58,339 bases of DNA, taken from contig JAEUHP010000153.1 of assembly GCA_016795295.1 (NCBI GenBank), forward strand, positions 1 through 58,339. The letters are read 5' to 3'. Under the pieces are notes generated by a model. It was not told where the DNA came from. It did not search any database and saw nothing but the letters and a program-made list of their open reading frames with translations. Below, one piece after another: positions 1 to 8,226 of the stretch. This stretch comes from Planctomycetota bacterium (GTDB lineage: Bacteria; Planctomycetota; UBA1135; UBA2386). The first letter of the stretch is position 1. Each line of letters opens with the position of its first letter. The position numbers and the translations under genes are program-made.

Positions 1-132
1 CCGATGCAGCAGGGTCACCTGTTCGTCGGGGCGCAGCAGGGGACCCAGATGGCCGAGCAGGCCGAGCAGGCGCCGGTTGGCGCCCGACGGCGCGCCGAGC
101 AGCCAGCCGGCAACGGCGATGTGCAGCCTCAC
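1..132 (-). CDS. Glycosyltransferase N-terminus (partial, runs off left edge)
   Basis: Only the first 44 codons are inside the window. From a GTG at 132 the minus strand reads MRLHIAVAGWLLG, then APSGANRRLLGLL, which resembles the first beta strand and Gly-rich loop of a GT-B fold (GT4-type) glycosyltransferase. It lies 22 bases downstream of the stop of the preceding glycosyltransferase on the same strand, so it is probably the third gene of a glycosyltransferase operon. An ATG at 158 overlapping the upstream stop leads only to a nine-codon frame, so GTG at 132 is preferred. The family call rests on a short N-terminus and on context. Confidence 0.5.
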   Translation of the reverse strand, partial: MRLHIAVAGWLLGAPSGANRRLLGLLGHLGPLLRPDEQVTLLHR

Positions 133-154
133 GAGCCGCTCCGTGCCCAGTTGC

Positions 155-1144
155 TCATCGCCGCACCGCCTCGTGCAGGGCACGCCAGCGCGCGGCCAGC
201 CGTTCGGGCGCGAACGCCGCAGCCCGCGCGAAACCGCCCGTGGCCAGTGCCGCGCGCAGGTCGGGGTCGGTGGCGACCCGCTGCATGGCCAGAGCCAAGG
301 CTTCGGTGGCATCGGCGGCGACGAACAGCGCCTGCTCGGCAGCGATTTCGCGATGCGGTGGCAGGTCGCTGCACACCACCGGGGCACCGTGGGCCATGGC
401 TTCGAGCACCGGCAGACCGAAGCCCTCGTAGCGCGAGGCGTGCACCAGAGCCGTGCAGCGACTCAACAGCACGCGCTTCTGCGCTTCGTCGACGTAGGCG
501 CCGGGCGGCCCGACGAACTGCAGATCCGGTGCTTCGGGCCAGCGCTGGCGCAGGAGCTGGTGCGCTGCCGCCACCCGCGCGCGGTTCTTGCGCGGCCGGT
601 CGTCGCCGAGCACCAGGAACGGCCCGGTGCGCAAGCTCGGCTCGGGCAGCGCTGGCACTCGGCAGGTGGCGTGGGGCACCACCTCGACCTTGCCGGCGGC
701 GGCGGGCTGGCAGCGCGCCACTTCGGCGGCGGTCTGTTGCGACGGCACCAGGATGCGTGCCGCGGCGCGCAACGCGGCTCTGGTGGCGAGCCGTCGCCGC
801 CACGAACTGACTTCGCCGAGTCCGGGCTGCAGCCACGGCAGGTCGTGCACCGTGGCGAGGGTCGGGCACGGGGCGCGCAGCGGCACCGCGGCGACGCTGC
901 TGTGCAGCAGCTCGGCACCGAGACGGCGCAGCAGGCGCGGCAACTGCCACTGGCGAGCCCACGCAGACCGCGGTGCGGCCACCACCTCGAGCCGCGGCAG
1001 CTCCGGTGCCGCGACGCCGTCTGGCAGCAGCAGCACGGCGCGATGGCCGGCGGCGGTGTACGCGGCGAGTCCGGTCAGGAACGCGCGGGCCACGCCGGTG
1101 GGCGGACCGTCGCCGAGGCAGATGCCGTCGAACACCACGGTCAC
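155..1144 (-). CDS. GT4-family glycosyltransferase
   Basis: A 329-residue GT-B glycosyltransferase, predicted to transfer a sugar from a nucleotide-sugar donor to a glycan or lipid-linked acceptor on the cytoplasmic side. The N-terminal acceptor half begins VVFDGICLGDGPPTGV. The middle has VHDLPW and LVPSQQTA. The C-terminal donor half contains VLGDDRPRKNR and the GT4 signature SRYEGFGLPVLEAMAHG with the conserved E-x7-E glutamates, followed by PVVCSDLPPHREI. The GTG start at 1144 overlaps the upstream stop by 4 bases (GTGA), giving translational coupling. Donor and acceptor sugars cannot be read from sequence. A typical GT4 is 350-400 residues, so this one is slightly short but appears complete. 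Confidence 0.85.
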   Translation of the reverse strand: MTVVFDGICLGDGPPTGVARAFLTGLAAYTAAGHRAVLLLPDGVAAPELPRLEVVAAPRSAWARQWQLPRLLRRLGAELLHSSVAAVPLRAPCPTLATVHDLPWLQPGLGEVSSWRRRLATRAALRAAARILVPSQQTAAEVARCQPAAAGKVEVVPHATCRVPALPEPSLRTGPFLVLGDDRPRKNRARVAAAHQLLRQRWPEAPDLQFVGPPGAYVDEAQKRVLLSRCTALVHASRYEGFGLPVLEAMAHGAPVVCSDLPPHREIAAEQALFVAADATEALALAMQRVATDPDLRAALATGGFARAAAFAPERLAARWRALHEAVRR

Positions 1145-2223
1145 GAGGCGACCTCGTGGTAGAGCGCAGCGTGGGCGGTGGCACAGTCGGCCCACCGGTA
1201 GGTGGCGGCGCGTTGCCGGCCGCGGCCGATGAGGACTCGCCGCAGTTCGCGGTCGCGGCACAGGGCGTCGAGTGCCGAGGCGAGTGCTGCGGGTTCGCGC
1301 GCGTCGGCGAACTGGGCGGCGTCGGCGGCGAGTTCGCGCAAGGGCGCGCAGTCGTGCAGCAACACCGGCGTGCCGAGGCGCATGGCTTCGAGGGGCGGAA
1401 AGCCGAAGCCCTCCCAGAGCGAGGGATAGACCAGGGCTTCGGCGTGCTGCAGCCAGCCGGGCAGGTCGTGATCCGCGACGTCGTCGTGCCAGGAAGCGCG
1501 GCCGGCGCGCACGGCTTCGCGCAGATCGGCCACGATCGGCTCGCACTGCCAGCCGATGCGGCCGAGCACCACCAACAACGGCAGCTCTGGCAGCTTCGGC
1601 AACGCCGCCAGCACGCTGCGCAGGTTCTTGCGTGGCTCGAGGGTGCCGAGGCACAGCAAGTACGGTCGTCCGCCGAGCGGGTGCGGTGCGGCCGTGCGCT
1701 CGGGCAGGTGGTCGGCGCCGAACGGGATCACCCGAGCCTTCGGTGCGTCCGGCGCGAACGTCCGCAGATCCGCCGCCGTGGCCTGCGAAGGCGCCACCAC
1801 TGCGGTGGCGCGCTGCAGGGCCACGCGCGTGCGTTCGGCCAGCCCCGCTGCCGCGGGCCCGTGCCATTCCGGTGCCCGCGCGAACGCCAGATCGTGCACG
1901 GTCAACACCACGGGGCCAGGGCCCGCCGGCGGATGCACATAGTCGGTCCAATGGCACACCCGGGCCCGCCCGGCCAGGCGCTGGGCGGTGAAGCCGCAGC
2001 GAGCCAGCCACGGCAGACTTCGCCCCGGCAGCGGCCAGCGGTGCAAGCGGGCGCCCGGGGGCACGGCCACGGGCACGCGGGCGCGGGCCAGGCAGTGGCC
2101 GAACAAATGGACTTCGAGGTCCGGGCGCGCGGCCAGGCCACGGGCCAGTTCCCGTGCGGCACGGCCAAGGCCGGTGGCCGACAGCAGGGCGGGGCGGTAG
2201 TCGAGGGCGATCGGCAGTGGCAC
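1141..2223 (-). CDS. GT4-family glycosyltransferase (mannosyltransferase-like)
   Basis: A 360-residue GT-B protein. Landmarks are VLTVHDLAF, VVAPSQATAADL, the donor-domain start YLLCLGTLEPRKNL, and the signature YPSLWEGFGFPPLEAMRLGTPV. The LGTLEPRKN pattern is common in GT4 mannosyl- and rhamnosyltransferases. The open frame extends to 2340, but those codons overlap the divergent gene at 2276. A GTG at 2223 just before LPIALDYRP gives the expected Rossmann start and avoids the overlap. It is the first visible gene of the leftward glycosyltransferase operon and shares 52 bases of divergent intergenic DNA with the next gene. Substrate unknown. Confidence 0.85.
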   Translation of the reverse strand: MPLPIALDYRPALLSATGLGRAARELARGLAARPDLEVHLFGHCLARARVPVAVPPGARLHRWPLPGRSLPWLARCGFTAQRLAGRARVCHWTDYVHPPAGPGPVVLTVHDLAFARAPEWHGPAAAGLAERTRVALQRATAVVAPSQATAADLRTFAPDAPKARVIPFGADHLPERTAAPHPLGGRPYLLCLGTLEPRKNLRSVLAALPKLPELPLLVVLGRIGWQCEPIVADLREAVRAGRASWHDDVADHDLPGWLQHAEALVYPSLWEGFGFPPLEAMRLGTPVLLHDCAPLRELAADAAQFADAREPAALASALDALCRDRELRRVLIGRGRQRAATYRWADCATAHAALYHEVAS

Positions 2224-2275
2224 GGGGGGTGGCTTCGGCGCCGCCCAGGGTATCCTGCCGGCACTCCGACAGCGC

Positions 2276-3784
2276 ATGGCACAGTGGCAAAGGTGGCTGG
2301 GTCTGGTCCTGTTCGCGGCGTTCGCCGTGGGGCTCGGCATCGGGTGGGGCGGGGCGGAGCCGCCGCCCGATGCCCTGCCCCTGCCGGTGCCGGTGGCGCC
2401 CGGACCGGTTTCGGATCCGCCGGCCGTGCCTGTGCTGCCCGCGGGTGCGCCGCGGGTCGAGGTGGTCGTGCACGAACGGTTCGCCTACCTGCCGCCGCCG
2501 CCGGCTCGGGTGGTGGGGGTGGCGGCGGACGGTCGCACCGAGTTGCCCCTCGAAGTGCTCGGCGGTCTCGGCAGCGATCCGTTCGCCAAGGTGGCACCGG
2601 CCCATGGCGTGGCACTGGTCGCGATCGACGCGGGCGCCGAACATCGGGTGCTGCGGGTGGTCGCCATCGACGGACCCGAGCCGGCAAGGGTGCCGCTCGG
2701 CGGTCGCGCATTGGTACGCGGCGTGGTGCACGGTCCCGAAGGCCCCTTGGCCGACGCCCTGGTCGGCCTCGGCGAGATCGACGACGCCGGCGAACTGCGC
2801 TGCGCTTCGACCGATGCCGAAGGGCGCTTCGAACTCGATGCGCCGACGGGGCCCGGCGTGCCGCTGGTGGTGCGGAAGCAGGGGTTCGCGGCCCACGGCG
2901 AAGTCGTCGACCTGATGCCGCGGGACGATCGCGAGCGGGAGATCCGCCTGGGGCTGGCCGGCACGGTGGTGGCGCAACTGGCGAGCGCGGCCCACGACGT
3001 GGCCCTGGCGCGGCTCTACGCCGTGCCCCCCGCGGGGGGCGTGGCCAGCGAACTGCTGGCCTACCCATGGTTCCTGCAAACGCTGCGGGGTGGCATCGCG
3101 TTCGATGCCTCAGGTCGCGCCGTGCTCGACGACCTGCCGCTCGGGGCCGCGGTGGGCCTCGTGGTGGTGCATCCGGGCACGCCGATCCCCACGCCCACCG
3201 TCGCGGTGCCGCAGGTGCGCCACCGGCCGGTGTTGCTGTCGGTCGCGCTCGGCGCCGTTGTGCCGCGCGCCGTCCAGCATGCGCCGGATGCCGCGGTGTT
3301 GCTGGCGCAGGTGCCGACTGCGGACCGCAACGGCCGTGCCAGCGGGCGCTTCCTGCCGGCCTTCCTCGATGCGCCCGGGACCATCCTCGGTTGGGGCGAT
3401 GGCGCGGGCCAACTGCTGCTGCCGGCGGCGTTGCCGGCGCGCGGACTCCTGCGCCTGTGGGCTTCGGGGCACGCCGGGCGCGAATTGGACCTGGCGAACC
3501 TGCGCGCTGCCGACTTCGCGCTGCCGGTGTGGCAGGGCGGTGGGGAACCGGCCCTGGTGCTGAGCCCGCCGTTGCCGGGGCTCGCGTGGGGCAGTGTCTG
3601 GCAGCTCGGCGCCGGCTTCGAACTGCAGCATGCCGCGGACACCACGGCCACCGTGGCGCTGCCCCGCGCTGGGCGCTACGCAGTGACACTGACCACCGTG
3701 TGGGGCGGTCAGCGGGTGGCCGCGGACCTGCTCGAAGTCGATGCCACGGGCCCCGTGGCACTCGCCGCACCACGGCCAGAGTGA
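2276..3784 (+). CDS. Membrane-anchored protein with carboxypeptidase-regulatory-like domain
   Basis: A 502-residue protein with an N-terminal hydrophobic helix (about residues 8-25, LGLVLFAAFAVGLGIGW), then a Pro/Ala-rich linker and an extracytoplasmic region with no charged transmembrane segments. Around residues 140-200 the pattern GRALVRGVVHGPEGPLADALVGL, then STDAEGRFELDAPTG, is the beta-sandwich (CarboxypepD_reg/CNA-B-like) repeat with its D-x-x-G-x-F turn. A second weaker copy (FDASGRAVLDDLPLG) lies near residue 285. No catalytic residues are evident. It probably has a structural or binding role at the cell envelope. The same anchored architecture occurs in the 928-residue protein at 17052-19838, so the two may be paralogous in design. 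Function unknown. Confidence 0.75.
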   Translation: MAQWQRWLGLVLFAAFAVGLGIGWGGAEPPPDALPLPVPVAPGPVSDPPAVPVLPAGAPRVEVVVHERFAYLPPPPARVVGVAADGRTELPLEVLGGLGSDPFAKVAPAHGVALVAIDAGAEHRVLRVVAIDGPEPARVPLGGRALVRGVVHGPEGPLADALVGLGEIDDAGELRCASTDAEGRFELDAPTGPGVPLVVRKQGFAAHGEVVDLMPRDDREREIRLGLAGTVVAQLASAAHDVALARLYAVPPAGGVASELLAYPWFLQTLRGGIAFDASGRAVLDDLPLGAAVGLVVVHPGTPIPTPTVAVPQVRHRPVLLSVALGAVVPRAVQHAPDAAVLLAQVPTADRNGRASGRFLPAFLDAPGTILGWGDGAGQLLLPAALPARGLLRLWASGHAGRELDLANLRAADFALPVWQGGGEPALVLSPPLPGLAWGSVWQLGAGFELQHAADTTATVALPRAGRYAVTLTTVWGGQRVAADLLEVDATGPVALAAPRPE

Positions 3785-3983
3785 GCGGCTCGGCTCGGCA
3801 CCACACACCCGTTGGGCTTCGTCTTGCCTTTGGACTGGGCAGCGCCCCGATGCCAGCGGCGTCGCTGGCCGCCGCGCGCTGGCGCCGGGCGCCCGCGCCG
3901 GCTGGATGCGCGCCGGTGGGGTAGACTGGGGTGCCGTTGCGTGTGTGCGCAGCGTGCGCCTCGTGTGGCTTCGTTGTGTGGTG
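3785..3983. other. Intergenic region upstream of an isolated terminator
   Basis: About 200 bases between the anchored beta-domain protein and the terminator at 3984. No convincing protein frame with a ribosome-binding site was found. A weak -10-like TAGACT at 3922-3927 has no good -35 partner. The part from about 3930 is rich in GTGTG and GCGC repeats. It is either a long 3' untranslated tail of the upstream gene or the body of a short non-coding RNA of roughly 90 bases. Confidence 0.35.
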
Positions 3984-4022
3984 GGGGGCCGGTTCCGCAC
4001 TCGGGACCGGCCCCCGCTTTTT
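3984..4022 (+). terminator. Strong intrinsic terminator
   Basis: Thirteen-pair stem: GGGGGCCGGTTCC (3984-3996) pairs with GGGACCGGCCCCC (4003-4015), with one G-T wobble and a six-base loop. It is followed by GC and five T residues (4018-4022). It sits 200 bases after the preceding stop and 49 bases before the HD gene, so it insulates that gene from upstream transcription. It could also end a small RNA. Confidence 0.8.
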
Positions 4023-4070
4023 CGGCCGCGCCGACGCGGGGCCGCGCCCGGTTCGCTACCCTGGGCGCCG

Positions 4071-5411
4071 GTGACCACCCTTCGCGACCCGGTCCACGGC
4101 GACATCGAACTGACGCGGGACGAGCTGCGCCTCGTCGACACGCTCGAGTTCCAGCGGCTGCGCGGCATCCAGCAGCTCGGCAGTGCCAGCCTGGTGTTTC
4201 CTGGTGCCACGCACACTCGCTTCGAGCACTCGATCGGCACGCTGCACCTGTGCGACCAGTTGCTGGCCGCCTGCGAACGCCACGCGAACCGCGCCCCGGA
4301 CGCTTGCCACCGGCCCAGCGGTGCCGAACGGCGCCTGCTGCGCGCGGCCGCCCTGCTGCACGACGTCACCCACATTCCCTTCGGCCACAACATCGAGGAC
4401 CAGACCGGACTGCTGCCGCGCCACGACCAGCCGGAACGCTTCGCTCAGGTGCTCGGCGACACCGAGCTCGGTGCCGAGCTGCACCGCCAGGGTCTGCGCG
4501 AGGACGTGCTGGCGATCCTCACCGGCAGCGACCGGGTGCCGCCGTTCTGGCGCCAGATCTGCAGCGACACCATCGACGCCGACCTGCTCGACTACCTGCG
4601 GCGCGACGCCCACTACACCGGACTCGAGCTGCGCTACGACCGCCGCGTGGTCGACTACTTCCGCATCGACAAGCAGCAGCAGCAACTGTTCGTCGACTGC
4701 GAGAAGAACGGCATGCTGCGCGAAGACATCGTCTCCGAACTGCTGCGCGTGCTCGAGTGCCGCTACCACTTCAGCGAACGGGTCTACTACCACCACGCGA
4801 AGATCGCGGCGGGGGCGCTGCTGTCGCGCATGGTCGAGCTGGCGTTGCGTGCGGGCGCGCTCGACCTGCCGACGCTGCAGGCCGCGACCGATGCGTCGCT
4901 GCTCGAACACCTGGCCCACGCCGATCTCGGCGACCCCGAGACGACGCAGCGGCTGCGGCGCTTCGTGCAGGGTTACCGCCGTCGGGCCCTGCCCAAGCGG
5001 GTGCTGGTGCTGCCGTACTACCTGAATCGCAACCTGCAGGACGACCTGCTGGCCAGCTACTTCGCGCCCGGTCGCCACGAGGCGCGCCGCGCCTTCGAGG
5101 CCGAACTCGAAGCTGCGGCGCAGCGGCGCTTCGGCCAGGCCATCGACGTGTTGTTGTACTGCCCCAAACGCCGCATGCAGCTCAAGGAGGCGAAGACGCC
5201 GGTGCGCTTCCCCGGGCACGGCGCCCGCACGCTGCCGCTCGATACGTTCGCCGCCGACATTCCCCGGCTGCAAGACCTCGCCGCGAGCTATCCGCGGCTG
5301 TGGAAACTCTACGTGTTCACGTCGTTGGCCGATCGCCGGCAGCGCGCGGAGTTGCAGCAGATGTGCCTCGCCGCGCTGCCCAAGGGTTGCCGCAATGCGT
5401 TCGTCCTGTGA
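4071..5411 (+). CDS. HD-domain phosphohydrolase (SAMHD1/YdhJ-like)
   Basis: A 446-residue cytosolic metal-dependent phosphohydrolase of the HD superfamily, related to dGTPase/SAMHD1-type enzymes. Visible hallmarks are the N-terminal DPVHGDIEL motif, FQRLRGIQQLG, the HTRFEHSIG motif near residue 47 that supplies a metal histidine, and LLHDVTHIPFGH with H97-D98, followed by SDTIDADLLDYLRRD near residue 165 for the last metal ligand. Family members cleave dNTPs or related nucleotides; the substrate here is inferred only at family level. Start chosen at GTG 4071, which begins TTLRDPVHG; the frame upstream runs through the terminator hairpin and is implausible. Monocistronic by context. Confidence 0.88.
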   Translation: MTTLRDPVHGDIELTRDELRLVDTLEFQRLRGIQQLGSASLVFPGATHTRFEHSIGTLHLCDQLLAACERHANRAPDACHRPSGAERRLLRAAALLHDVTHIPFGHNIEDQTGLLPRHDQPERFAQVLGDTELGAELHRQGLREDVLAILTGSDRVPPFWRQICSDTIDADLLDYLRRDAHYTGLELRYDRRVVDYFRIDKQQQQLFVDCEKNGMLREDIVSELLRVLECRYHFSERVYYHHAKIAAGALLSRMVELALRAGALDLPTLQAATDASLLEHLAHADLGDPETTQRLRRFVQGYRRRALPKRVLVLPYYLNRNLQDDLLASYFAPGRHEARRAFEAELEAAAQRRFGQAIDVLLYCPKRRMQLKEAKTPVRFPGHGARTLPLDTFAADIPRLQDLAASYPRLWKLYVFTSLADRRQRAELQQMCLAALPKGCRNAFVL

Positions 5412-5430
5412 CGGGCGCGGGGTCGGGGTG

Positions 5431-5460
5431 GTCGTCCCGGTCGTGGTCGTCCCAGTCGTG
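5431..5460. repeat. Two-copy 15-base tandem repeat
   Basis: GTCGTCCCGGTCGTG at 5431-5445 is followed by GTCGTCCCAGTCGTG at 5446-5460, one mismatch, in the 99-base gap between two convergent genes. No terminator with a T-run was seen in this gap. Confidence 0.7.
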
Positions 5461-5510
5461 GGGGGGGCGGTGCGTGGTGAGCCAGCCGCGGCGCCGCGCC
5501 GCGGGCGCGC

Positions 5511-6677
5511 TCACAGCACGCCCAGCAACACCTGCACGAAGTTGCCGATCGGCGCGGCTTCGCGGGCGTCTTCGATGGCGCGCGACACCTGATTCAGGAT
5601 GCGGCGCAGTCGGGTGCCGGCGTCCTTGTCCGAGATCAGGATGCCGAGCGGCGTCTCGGTGCTGTTCAACCGCTCGCTGACGAGGCGCAGGTTGGCGAGC
5701 AGTTGTTTGGCGTCCTTGGCCAGTTCGCCGTCGCTGCTCAGCATGCCGAACAGCCCGGCGTCCTTGTCGTTGGCCTTCTCCAGCAGCGTGCGCAGATGGA
5801 ACGCCGCGGCGGCGAGGTCTTCGCCCAGTTTCGGCTCGCGCAGCAACCTGCCGAGGGCCCCTTGGCCGTCGCGCAGGTCGGCCAGCATCACGCCCAGGTC
5901 GCGCAGGCCGTCGCGAACGCGCCCGGCGGTGGCGCGGTCGTTGAGCAACAGGCCGAGGGTGCCGTCGGTGCCGGTCAGCGCATCGCTGGTCTTGGCCAGG
6001 TTCTCGACCAGGAGCTGGAAACGGTCGCCGAGCTGGGTGTCCACGGCGAGCCGGCCGAGCACACTCTGGCCGTCCTGGATCTTGTCGAAGATGCTCCGCA
6101 GGCTGGTCACGGTCCGCAGCACCTCGTCGTAGAGCTGGCGGTTGGTGGTGAGCTGGCCGATGGAGTTCTGGTCGTCGCGCAGGCTCTCGAACAGCGTGCG
6201 GATCGACGTCAGGGTGCGCTTCAGCTCGTCACCCAAGGCGCCCTTGCCGTCGGCGATGTCGCCGATCTTCTCGAACGCGCCCTTCTGGGCGAAGCCGCGC
6301 AGTTCGCGGCCGGCGGGCAGCGGCGCACCGCGCCCCGGGTCGATGTAGACCTGCTTGCCGCCGAGCACGCCGGCGTCCTGGACTTCGATGCGGTAGTCGA
6401 CCGTGAGCGGCACGACTTCGCCGAGCAAGAGGGGGATCAGGACCCGGAACTCGGGGCGGCGGTAGTCGATCTGGGCTTCACCGGTCTTGCCGATCTTCTT
6501 GCCGAGCACCAGCACGTTGGTGCCGGGCGGCGCGCCGCCGCCGTCTTCGAAGTAGACCTGGAGCGGCGGTGCCTTGCCGAGCGACAGGTCGGTCAGGTTG
6601 ACCGTCGCCCACAGCAGGAACGCCAGGGTGCCGAAGAACACGAGGCCGAGCAGGGTGTCGCGGCGGATGCGGTCCAT
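5511..6677 (-). CDS. MCE/MlaD-family substrate-binding protein
   Basis: A 388-residue periplasmic lipid-binding subunit of an Mla-type ABC transporter. Residues about 8-28 form the single membrane anchor (LLGLVFFGTLAFLLWATV). The MCE domain follows (about 35-125), including PPGTNVLVLGKKIGKTG and VLGGKQVYIDPGRG. From about residue 140 to the end is a long helical region with loosely repeated LxxLRDxQxxLGRL segments, as in MCE proteins that form a hexameric ring or tube for phospholipid passage. It is the last gene of the leftward operon and lies 26 bases after the ATPase gene. The ATG at 6677 gives the usual short cytoplasmic N-terminus. The transport direction cannot be inferred. Confidence 0.9.
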   Translation of the reverse strand: MDRIRRDTLLGLVFFGTLAFLLWATVNLTDLSLGKAPPLQVYFEDGGGAPPGTNVLVLGKKIGKTGEAQIDYRRPEFRVLIPLLLGEVVPLTVDYRIEVQDAGVLGGKQVYIDPGRGAPLPAGRELRGFAQKGAFEKIGDIADGKGALGDELKRTLTSIRTLFESLRDDQNSIGQLTTNRQLYDEVLRTVTSLRSIFDKIQDGQSVLGRLAVDTQLGDRFQLLVENLAKTSDALTGTDGTLGLLLNDRATAGRVRDGLRDLGVMLADLRDGQGALGRLLREPKLGEDLAAAAFHLRTLLEKANDKDAGLFGMLSSDGELAKDAKQLLANLRLVSERLNSTETPLGILISDKDAGTRLRRILNQVSRAIEDAREAAPIGNFVQVLLGVL

Positions 6678-6703
6678 GGTCGAATGGGGGCGGGGGCGGT
6701 GGG

Positions 6704-7432
6704 TCAGTCGGAGCCGCCGCCGAGGAATGCTTTGGCGAGCGGGTGGTTGCTGTGCCGCACTTCGTCCGCGGTGCCGGTGAGGGCCAGGCGGCCTTCCTGC
6801 AGGATGCCGATGCGGTCGCCGCAGTGCAGGGCACAAGCGCGGGAGTGGGTGACGATCAGGCCGGTGACGCCGAGGCTGTCGCGCACTTCGACGATCAGCT
6901 CGTGGATCTGGTGGCTCATGATCGGATCGAGGCCGGCGTTCGGCTCGTCGTAGAGCACGTATTCGGGCTTGGTGACCAAGGCGCGGGCCAGGCCACAGCG
7001 CAGCCGCATGCCGCCCGAGATGCTCGGTGGATACTGGGCCGCGGCGTGGTCCATGCCGACCAGGCGCAGCACTTCGTGCACCCGGTCCTGGAGTTCGGCC
7101 TTGGGCAGCCGGCCGTGTTCGCGCAGCGGCAGGGCCACGTTCTCGAACACCGTGAGCCAGTTGATCAGAGCGGCGTTCTGGAACAGGTAGCCCATGCGCT
7201 TGCGCAGCGCCATGAGCTGGGCGCGGTCCATGCTCGGCACGTCCTGGCCGTCGACCCGCACGGTGCCCTGGTCGGGGCGCATCATGCCGATCACGTGCTT
7301 CAACGTGACGCTCTTGCCGGTGCCCGACGGGCCCATCAGCACGAAGTTGGTGCCGTTCGGCACCTCGAGGTCGAGCCCGGCGAGGATCTGGCGGGTGCCG
7401 AGCCGCTTGTGCACGGAGCGCAGTTCGATCAT
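6704..7432 (-). CDS. ABC transporter ATP-binding protein, MlaF-like
   Basis: A 242-residue ATPase subunit of an Mla/Ttg2-type lipid transporter. It has Walker A GPSGTGKS near residue 35, a Q-loop in YLFQNAAL, an ABC signature reading SISGGMRLR (the SGGM form is typical of MlaF rather than LSGGQ), Walker B YVLYDEPNAGLDP, and the H-loop IVTHSRA. The ATG at 7432 overlaps the stop of the permease gene by 4 bases. With its neighbours it energises phospholipid movement between inner and outer membranes, which implies a diderm envelope. Confidence 0.93.
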   Translation of the reverse strand: MIELRSVHKRLGTRQILAGLDLEVPNGTNFVLMGPSGTGKSVTLKHVIGMMRPDQGTVRVDGQDVPSMDRAQLMALRKRMGYLFQNAALINWLTVFENVALPLREHGRLPKAELQDRVHEVLRLVGMDHAAAQYPPSISGGMRLRCGLARALVTKPEYVLYDEPNAGLDPIMSHQIHELIVEVRDSLGVTGLIVTHSRACALHCGDRIGILQEGRLALTGTADEVRHSNHPLAKAFLGGGSD

Positions 7433-8226
7433 CCGGTGAGGAAGTAGAAGAACCAGGTGATGACGAACCCGAGCACGATGATCAGCAGCACCGAGTTGCG
7501 CACCGCGGTCTGCACCGCGAGGCCGACGCCGAGCGCGCCGCCGCTGGCGCGCAGGCCGGCGGCGCAGGACACGGTGGCGATGGCGATGCCGAACACGAAG
7601 GCCTTGAACAGGCCGACGTAGACGTCTTTGGGCAGCAGGGTGCCCGAACTGGTCAGCGCCTCCCGCGCCGACAGCCAGTAGAGGTCCGGGCTGACGCCGA
7701 GGTTCTGCTGAGCGACCACACCCCCGCCGTAGATGCCGACCAGGTTCGACAGCACGGTCAGGGTCGGGCACATGATCGCGAGTGCCAGCAGCCGCGGCAG
7801 CACCAGGTAGTTCACCGGGTCGACCGACATCACTTCGAGTGCCGAAACCTCGTCGCTGACCTGCATGGTGCCGAGTTCGGCAGCCATCGCCGAGCCGACC
7901 GTGGCCGCCAGGATCACCGCAGTGATGAACGGGCCCATCTCGCGGCACATCGACAGCGCGGTGATGGTGCCGAGCACCGCGGTGTCGCCGAAGCGCCGCA
8001 GTTCGATGCCGGTCTGCAGCGCCAGGATCGCCCCGGCGAAGGCCGCGACCACCAGAGTCACCGGCAGCGAGCGCACGCCCGCGTTGAACGCCATGTCGAG
8101 CGTGAAGCGCCAGCGTCGCGGCAGGTAACGCAGCGCCAACGCCGTGCGCACCAGCAGGTCGACGACGAACCCGGCGCGGTCGAGCTGCTGCACGAGATGG
8201 GCGCCGACCGGGGCGAACAGCTTCAC
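7429..8226 (-). CDS. ABC transporter permease, MlaE-like
   Basis: A 265-residue inner-membrane permease of the MlaE family. It has an amphipathic N-terminal part, then about five hydrophobic helices and the family pattern GAILALQTGIELRRFG, CREMGPFITAVILAATVGSAMAAELGTMQVSDEVSALEVM shortened here to its key residues (E-x-G-P, A-x-E-x-G, E-x-x-A-x-x-x-M), which contact the ATPase. GTG at 8226 overlaps the stop of the upstream WP-repeat protein by 4 bases (GTGA), so that protein is translationally coupled to the transporter. The 265-residue length matches the family. Confidence 0.92.
   Translation of the reverse strand: MKLFAPVGAHLVQQLDRAGFVVDLLVRTALALRYLPRRWRFTLDMAFNAGVRSLPVTLVVAAFAGAILALQTGIELRRFGDTAVLGTITALSMCREMGPFITAVILAATVGSAMAAELGTMQVSDEVSALEVMSVDPVNYLVLPRLLALAIMCPTLTVLSNLVGIYGGGVVAQQNLGVSPDLYWLSAREALTSSGTLLPKDVYVGLFKAFVFGIAIATVSCAAGLRASGGALGVGLAVQTAVRNSVLLIIVLGFVITWFFYFLTG

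Noticed and set aside
1145..3079. Minus-strand frame extending the 155-1144 glycosyltransferase to about 974 codons
   Set aside because: The extension runs antisense to the anchored beta-domain gene and across the second glycosyltransferase. The GTG at 1144 gives a proper Rossmann start and a 4-base operon overlap.
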